DNA of 37,674 nucleotides from an uncultured Gammaproteobacteria bacterium (GTDB lineage Bacteria; Pseudomonadota; Gammaproteobacteria; PS1; Pseudothioglobaceae). The position numbers and the translations under genes are program-made. Positions within the stretch are counted from its first letter, which is position 1, and the number at the start of each line of letters is the position of its first letter. Where the stretch lies: NCBI GenBank assembly GCA_937899995.1, contig CALCCK010000061.1, positions 1-37,674 on the forward strand, read 5' to 3'. Shown one piece after another: positions 33,924 through 37,674 of the stretch. Under the pieces are notes generated by a model. It saw only the letters and a program-made list of their open reading frames with translations, had not been told where the DNA came from and did no database searches.

Positions 33924-34438
33924 AGAATAGCTTTCTCTAGATCGGCAATATTCATCTCACCCATGCGAAAATCTATCAATTCCCCTTTTGGACTGTAGAT
34001 GTAAGTGGTTGGCATGCCAACCACTTCGCCAAATTTCTTAAACTCTTTACTGTTGGTATCATCGAATAAAATTATCGGATAGTTCACCATGTAAGTGTCA
34101 GTGAATTCGACAATTGTAGATTTATCTGCTCCCTCATAATTCAGCCCTAATATTTGCACCTTATCGGCGTGTTTTTCATAAAATTCAACAAAGGCAGGGA
34201 TTTCTTTTAGACAAGGTGGGCACCAAGTAGCCCAAAAATTCACTACTAAAAATTTACCTTCAACAGTCTCGTTAGTGTGTGTATTACCGTTCAGATCAAC
34301 TACTGAAAAATCAAGTAGTTTTGTTGATTTTTCATCCTGCCACATTTTTGAAGCTTTGGCGACAATTTCGTCAATGGTAATTGCTTGTGTCGTTGTTAAT
34401 GGTAAAAAAAGTGCGAGTATAATTAGAATTTTTTTCAT
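33920..34438 (-). CDS. Periplasmic TlpA/ResA-like thiol-disulfide oxidoreductase
   Basis: 172 residues: signal peptide MKKILIILALFLPLTTTQA, then a thioredoxin fold with VNFWATWCPPCLKEIP (Cys73, Cys76), the FDDTNSKEFKKFGEVV insert, and the cis-Pro in GMPTTYIYSPKG. TlpA/ResA proteins keep periplasmic thiols reduced, for example for cytochrome c or CuA maturation. It is divergent from the ArsC-like gene with only 15 bases between starts, so their promoters must overlap the opposite coding sequences. It is similar in family to the truncated protein at the start of the window. Confidence 0.92.
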   Translation of the reverse strand: MKKILIILALFLPLTTTQAITIDEIVAKASKMWQDEKSTKLLDFSVVDLNGNTHTNETVEGKFLVVNFWATWCPPCLKEIPAFVEFYEKHADKVQILGLNYEGADKSTIVEFTDTYMVNYPIILFDDTNSKEFKKFGEVVGMPTTYIYSPKGELIDFRMGEMNIADLEKAIL

Positions 34439-34453
34439 AACCAGTTTTTAATA

Positions 34454-34801
34454 ATGAGTGTAAAAATTTATCATAATCCAAGATGTACAAAATCTAGACT
34501 AACGTTAGCTATTTTAGAAGAAAAAGGCATTGATTTCGAAATAATTAAATACTTGGATGACACGCCTAGTGTAGCAGAATTAAAAGGTTTATTAGATGAG
34601 CTTAAGATGGATCCACGTTCTTTGATGCGTACATTTGAAGCTCCATATAAAGAAAACAATTTAGATGATGAATCACTCAGCGAAGATCAACTTATTCAAG
34701 CGATGGTTGACAATCCAATTCTAATTGAGCGTCCGATTGTCAAAACCGATAAAGGCATTGTCATTGGACGACCACCTGAAAACGTTTTAGCGATTTTGTA
34801 A
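34454..34801 (+). CDS. ArsC-family (YfgD-like) glutaredoxin-fold reductase
   Basis: 115 residues. The catalytic cysteine is Cys11 in IYHNPRCTKSR; the C-terminal arginines that bind oxyanion fall in LIERPIV and VIGRPPENV, and SLMRTFEAPYKE sits where ArsC has its first arginine. Length and sequence fit the short YfgD branch of arsenate reductases, which use glutathione/glutaredoxin. No other arsenic genes (arsB, arsR, acr3) are adjacent, so true arsenate reduction is unproven. It ends 4 bases from the convergent GST-like gene. Confidence 0.85.
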   Translation: MSVKIYHNPRCTKSRLTLAILEEKGIDFEIIKYLDDTPSVAELKGLLDELKMDPRSLMRTFEAPYKENNLDDESLSEDQLIQAMVDNPILIERPIVKTDKGIVIGRPPENVLAIL

Positions 34802-34805
34802 ACGA

Positions 34806-35468
34806 CTATTCATCAACCAGTAAAGTAGATAGATGGCCTTCACGTGCTTCGATATTTGAATAATAAACATCATCTATTCCTTCAGATACTGAACCCTTAA
34901 CTTCATCAACCGCTAAGATTGCCTCGCTCCAAGCGCTGAGGTTGCTAAATTCATTGAATGATAAGGCATTATCAGTAAATTCATTAATCCACGATAAGCG
35001 CATAAAGATAGGCGCAAAGGCTGCATCAATCATAGCAAAATCAGCACCATTAAAGAAAGTACCTGTGCCTTTGACCACCTCAACTTTAGCAAACTTTGCA
35101 AACAAAGATTCTTTGGCTTTAACGTAAGTTTCTTTATCACCAGTTACAATATTAAATAAGTCATCAAACATTTTGGACGAGAACTCTATCCAAGCGCGGT
35201 TTTTAGCTTTTTGTATTGCATTACTTGGGTGTAAATCATTCTCACTAATGTCATTAGCAAACTCACTAATCACACTTGATTCAAAAATCACTTCATCATC
35301 AGCTTTTAATAAGGGCACCTGACCTGATGGTGAGATGGCTTTAAACCAATCGGGCGGATCCATTGGATTGATAAAAGTGATGTCGTAATCAATCTTTTGT
35401 CTTTTTAATATGATGATAGCGCGTTGAACAAACGGGCAAAGTTTAAAGCTAATGAGTTCTAATTTCAT
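34806..35468 (-). CDS. Glutathione S-transferase-family protein
   Basis: 220 residues. The N-terminal thioredoxin-fold domain begins LISFKLCPFVQRAIIIL, with Cys11 in the position used by omega/beta-type cysteine GSTs, then SPSGQVPLLKADDEVIFESSVI, which binds the glutathione backbone (cis-Pro and Glu-Ser). An all-helical C-terminal domain follows with NGADFAMIDAAFAPIF. Cys-type GSTs act as thiol transferases or reductases more often than conjugating enzymes; the substrate is unknown. Last gene of a five-gene minus-strand unit, 2 bases after rlmH. Confidence 0.88.
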   Translation of the reverse strand: MKLELISFKLCPFVQRAIIILKRQKIDYDITFINPMDPPDWFKAISPSGQVPLLKADDEVIFESSVISEFANDISENDLHPSNAIQKAKNRAWIEFSSKMFDDLFNIVTGDKETYVKAKESLFAKFAKVEVVKGTGTFFNGADFAMIDAAFAPIFMRLSWINEFTDNALSFNEFSNLSAWSEAILAVDEVKGSVSEGIDDVYYSNIEAREGHLSTLLVDE

Positions 35469-35470
35469 GG

Positions 35471-35938
35471 TTATTCCCTATGGTATGGATGATTGGTTAA
35501 TAATGAATGCGCACGGTAAATTTGCTCAACGGCTAGTAAGCGCGCCATGGAGTGTGGCAAGGTTAAGTTTGATAAGCCCCATAGTTGATTAGCGTGTTGT
35601 TTACAGGCAGCAGATAGCCCGTCTGCACCACCAATTAACAGGGCTATATTGTCACCATTTTGTTGCCAATTTTCCATGTTTTTGGCAATGTCTTTGGTGG
35701 TATGTTGCTTGCCCTTTTCATCAAAGGCAATGACTAAGTTTAGCCCTTGTGTGGCCTTTATTAGTAGTTCGCCTTCTAAGGCTTTAATTTGCTCAATATT
35801 TTTACCTTTGCGTTTTTGCGCTTCAAGCGTAATTAATTCAAAGTTAAGCGAGGCGGGTAATTGCTTTTGGTAATGATTGATACCAGTCTGTATCCAGTCT
35901 GGCATTTTTTTTCCAATCGCAATCAGCTTAATTTTCAT
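35471..35938 (-). CDS. rlmH: 23S rRNA (pseudouridine-1915-N3)-methyltransferase RlmH
   Basis: 155 residues, SPOUT fold. LIAIGKKMPDWIQTGINHYQ opens the protein; IALLIGGADGLS and LTLPHSMARLLAVEQIYRA form the trefoil-knot SAM site, and the end NHPYHRE is the conserved RlmH C-terminus that completes the active site. It methylates pseudouridine 1915 in helix 69 of assembled 70S ribosomes. It follows rsfS by 5 bases, the standard nadD-rsfS-rlmH order. Confidence 0.95.
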   Translation of the reverse strand: MKIKLIAIGKKMPDWIQTGINHYQKQLPASLNFELITLEAQKRKGKNIEQIKALEGELLIKATQGLNLVIAFDEKGKQHTTKDIAKNMENWQQNGDNIALLIGGADGLSAACKQHANQLWGLSNLTLPHSMARLLAVEQIYRAHSLLTNHPYHRE

Positions 35939-35943
35939 CTAAA

Positions 35944-36327
35944 CTAGTCGTCAGAACTCTCAGAACTCTCAGAACTCTCAGAACTCTCAGAACTCTCAGA
36001 ACTCTCAGCACCAGACCAAAGTTTTTCGAGTTTGTAGAATTCTCGGGTTTTTTCTGTCATCACGTGCACAACCACTTCAGCCAAATCAACCAGTACCCAG
36101 TGGCCTGTTTCTGTGCCTTCAATACCGACAACTTTCATACCTAAGCGCTTGGCTTCAATCTTAATGTTGTTGGCAATACCACGCACATGCTGTGTGGATC
36201 GCCCTGTGGCGACAATGATAGCTTCAATATCAGCGCTTTGCTCTAATACCTTTAAGGTAATAATATTTTCGCCTTTTAATTCTTCAATGGTGTCAGTAAC
36301 GACTTTGAGTTGCTCTTCTAATTTCAT
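35944..36327 (-). CDS. rsfS: Ribosomal silencing factor RsfS with repetitive acidic tail
   Basis: 127 residues. The RsfS/DUF143 core runs to about residue 106: DIEAIIVATGRSTQHVRGIA, GTETGHWVLVDLAEVVVHVM, and TREFYKLEKLW at its end. RsfS binds L14 and blocks 30S-50S joining in starvation. After the core comes an unusual tail of six Glu-Ser-Ser units and two Asp, encoded by six exact 9-bp repeats. The tail is not part of the known fold and should be disordered and negatively charged. Its start overlaps the nadD stop by 4 bases. Confidence 0.95.
   Translation of the reverse strand: MKLEEQLKVVTDTIEELKGENIITLKVLEQSADIEAIIVATGRSTQHVRGIANNIKIEAKRLGMKVVGIEGTETGHWVLVDLAEVVVHVMTEKTREFYKLEKLWSGAESSESSESSESSESSESSDD
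35952..36005 (-). repeat. Six-copy 9-bp tandem repeat inside rsfS
   Basis: CAGAACTCT is repeated six times without mismatch (54 bases). Because the unit is three codons (Glu-Ser-Ser on the minus strand), copy-number change lengthens or shortens the RsfS tail without a frameshift. Confidence 0.97.
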
Positions 36328-36923
36328 AAGTGTTGTAGGTAGTGAATAATGGACTCTGGCAATAGGCCAGATAAACTTTGTTGCGTACCCATTTTACAGT
36401 GAATATCACTAGAAGAAATATCAAGCAGTTCAGTATTGGCAAAATACAGCAAACCTGCAGTTTGATCGTGCAGTTCAGCCACAGCCTGGGTTAGTATAAA
36501 TGAATGAGATACGCTTGGTGCTTGGTGACCTGGGCGTGCAATCACTACAAGGTGTACATGTTGGTGAAAGTCTTGATAATTTTTCCAGGTGTGTAAGTTG
36601 ATAAAGCTGTCCATACCAACAATCAAACAAATAGGCGTGTCAGGATATTCGCGTTTAATATCAATCAAAGATTCAATGGTATAAGAAGCGCTATCTCGGT
36701 TAATTTCGCGAAAATCAATTGACAGTTCATTAAATTCTTGAGTCGCTAATTGCAACATTTCAAGGCGTTGATCATTAGAAAAGTTAAGTCCATTTTTGTG
36801 CACAGGTGCTGCACAAGGCATTAAAAATAACTCAGACAGGTCAAGTGTATTTTTTAGTGAAACTGCATTTTTTAAATGACCAAAATGAACAGGATCAAAT
36901 GATCCGCCAAAAAAACCAATCAT
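36324..36923 (-). CDS. nadD: Nicotinate-nucleotide adenylyltransferase NadD
   Basis: 199 residues. The nucleotidyltransferase motif GFFGGSFDPVHFGHLKNAV opens the protein, VGMDSFINLHTWKNYQ is in the middle, and the ISSTxIR motif near the end reads ISSSDIHCK, with His in the place of the usual Arg. NadD adenylates nicotinate mononucleotide to deamido-NAD. It overlaps the MBL hydrolase gene by 4 bases upstream and rsfS by 4 bases downstream. The Arg-to-His change in the ATP-binding motif is odd but the rest of the enzyme looks intact. Confidence 0.94.
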   Translation of the reverse strand: MIGFFGGSFDPVHFGHLKNAVSLKNTLDLSELFLMPCAAPVHKNGLNFSNDQRLEMLQLATQEFNELSIDFREINRDSASYTIESLIDIKREYPDTPICLIVGMDSFINLHTWKNYQDFHQHVHLVVIARPGHQAPSVSHSFILTQAVAELHDQTAGLLYFANTELLDISSSDIHCKMGTQQSLSGLLPESIIHYLQHL

Positions 36924-37642
36924 AACAGGGCATCAAGGGCTTGCTGGCTCACCGGCTGCATTGGATAAGTGCGCGAACCATCATGAATATGATTACGATA
37001 ACGCACAAAATCGTCTTTATTGTCAATCATTAAAAACGGGTTGCCTGATTTTTGTTGTGCCATGGTGGTGGTGATCTCTGATCCATAATCATGTCCACAA
37101 TGCAACAATACCTCATCCCCTATCTGCTTAAATTTTTGCATTGAATGGAATAACACACTTGCGTCAGCACCCGGCATGGCACAGTGTCCTGCGCCATACA
37201 CAAACAAACTATCACCGGCAATCAGATGACCATCCAATAAATAGCAAATACCACCAGCCGTGTGCCCAGGGGTGTTGATAATAGTGGCTTTAGTATCACC
37301 TAAAGTAACCGTGTCGTTGTCATCAACCGTTGTCACTGCATGTCTAAGGTGCAAGTAGCGTGTCTCATTAACACCGACGGTGATTTTAGCGCCGGTCTTT
37401 TCAGCAATTTCATCGACAGCATTGATATGATCATTGTGCCAATGGGTTATCCAAATATCGGTAAGTGTATAGCCTTTGTCAGTAATTTTTTGAATGAATA
37501 AATCTGCATTCCAGGCAGGGTCAACAATCGCACAGGTTTTAGAAGCATGATCAAAAATAAAATGGATTGAGTTTTCATAGGTGCCGATATGATAGAGAAT
37601 CTCTAAAGTGTAGGATTTTTCAGTAAAGGTTTTTTCAAGCAT
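36920..37642 (-). CDS. Metallo-beta-lactamase fold hydrolase, glyoxalase II-like
   Basis: About 240 residues. The metal site is complete: ITHWHNDHINAVDEI (HxHxDH), NTPGHTAGG, IAGDSLFVYGAG and LLHCGHDYG. The N-terminal ENSIHFIFDHASKTCAIVDP is like hydroxyacylglutathione hydrolases and persulfide dioxygenases. It is about as long as GloB but lacks an obvious glutathione-binding Lys/Tyr set I could place, so GloB, ETHE1-like or another thioesterase are all possible. The frame runs on to 37672 at the window edge; ATG 37642 (MLEKTFTEK) fits the family better. First visible gene of the nadD-rsfS-rlmH-GST unit; its promoter would lie beyond the window. Confidence 0.82.
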   Translation of the reverse strand: MLEKTFTEKSYTLEILYHIGTYENSIHFIFDHASKTCAIVDPAWNADLFIQKITDKGYTLTDIWITHWHNDHINAVDEIAEKTGAKITVGVNETRYLHLRHAVTTVDDNDTVTLGDTKATIINTPGHTAGGICYLLDGHLIAGDSLFVYGAGHCAMPGADASVLFHSMQKFKQIGDEVLLHCGHDYGSEITTTMAQQKSGNPFLMIDNKDDFVRYRNHIHDGSRTYPMQPVSQQALDALL

Positions 37643-37674
37643 GAGAATTTTCCATAAGTATTGTACAAACATTT

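Noticed and set aside
35952-36005. CRISPR-like or intergenic repeat array
   Set aside because: Units are 9 bp with no spacers and lie in frame inside rsfS; it is a coding microsatellite.

Overview
The window looks like a contig from an AT-rich, tightly packed gammaproteobacterial genome. The most likely source is a relative of the SUP05 / Candidatus Thioglobus / bivalve thiotrophic-symbiont group. This is inferred from a sulfide:quinone oxidoreductase-like flavoprotein, a near-complete glycolate salvage set (GlcDEF, serine/alanine-glyoxylate aminotransferase, GcvP) of the kind autotrophs need, low GC and nearly absent intergenic space. No marker gene fixes the taxonomy. I see no tRNA, rRNA, CRISPR array or intact mobile element.

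The first 200 bases are not native sequence. Positions 143-200 are an exact 58-base Illumina P5/TruSeq universal adapter, preceded by a 15-base poly-T and 127 bases of unknown origin. Genuine genome sequence starts at about 201, inside a TlpA-type thioredoxin-fold gene.

Layout. 201-3981: thioredoxin-fold fragment, HI0933-family flavoprotein, convergent RutE-type nitroreductase, a 314-base gap with a possible IS1-like remnant and a promoter, then SQR-like flavoprotein and HinT. 4089-14233: gcvP, parC, the pterin pair queD-folE2, class I DAHP synthase and gyrA, ending in a strong terminator. 14345-16709: a small accessory block of three exported proteins (His/Met-rich protein, dienelactone-hydrolase-like enzyme, TPR protein) and a 59-residue membrane protein missing from the ORF track. 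20816-16710 (minus): cyclophilin-FKBP fusion, mraY, dCMP deaminase, prfC, joined by start/stop overlaps. 20931-22343: ferredoxin, bidirectional terminator, glyoxylate aminotransferase. 22382-30452: a nine-gene overlapping array, glcD-glcE-glcF-rlmD-(YkuD enzyme)-(rhodanese)-ampG-nagZ-(unknown). 32614-30449 (minus): uvrD. 32733-33923: small unknown gene with strong signals, then epmB. 34438-33920 (minus) and 34454-34801: TlpA-like thioredoxin and ArsC-like reductase. 37642-34806 (minus): MBL hydrolase, nadD, rsfS (with a 9-bp tandem repeat), rlmH, GST-like protein.

How the genes work together. GlcDEF, the aminotransferase and GcvP form most of a C2 (photorespiratory) salvage route. AmpG, NagZ and a cytoplasmic YkuD enzyme form a plausible peptidoglycan recycling unit, with the YkuD protein proposed as the L,D-carboxypeptidase. 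FolE2 makes the substrate used by QueD and by folate synthesis. The most interesting leads are the strongly shortened GlcE, the YkuD-AmpG-NagZ arrangement, the SQR-like protein lacking one expected catalytic cysteine, the cyclophilin-FKBP fusion beside a displaced mraY, paired dyad elements upstream of the ferredoxin, and convergent genes sharing stop codons. None is a clearly new system.
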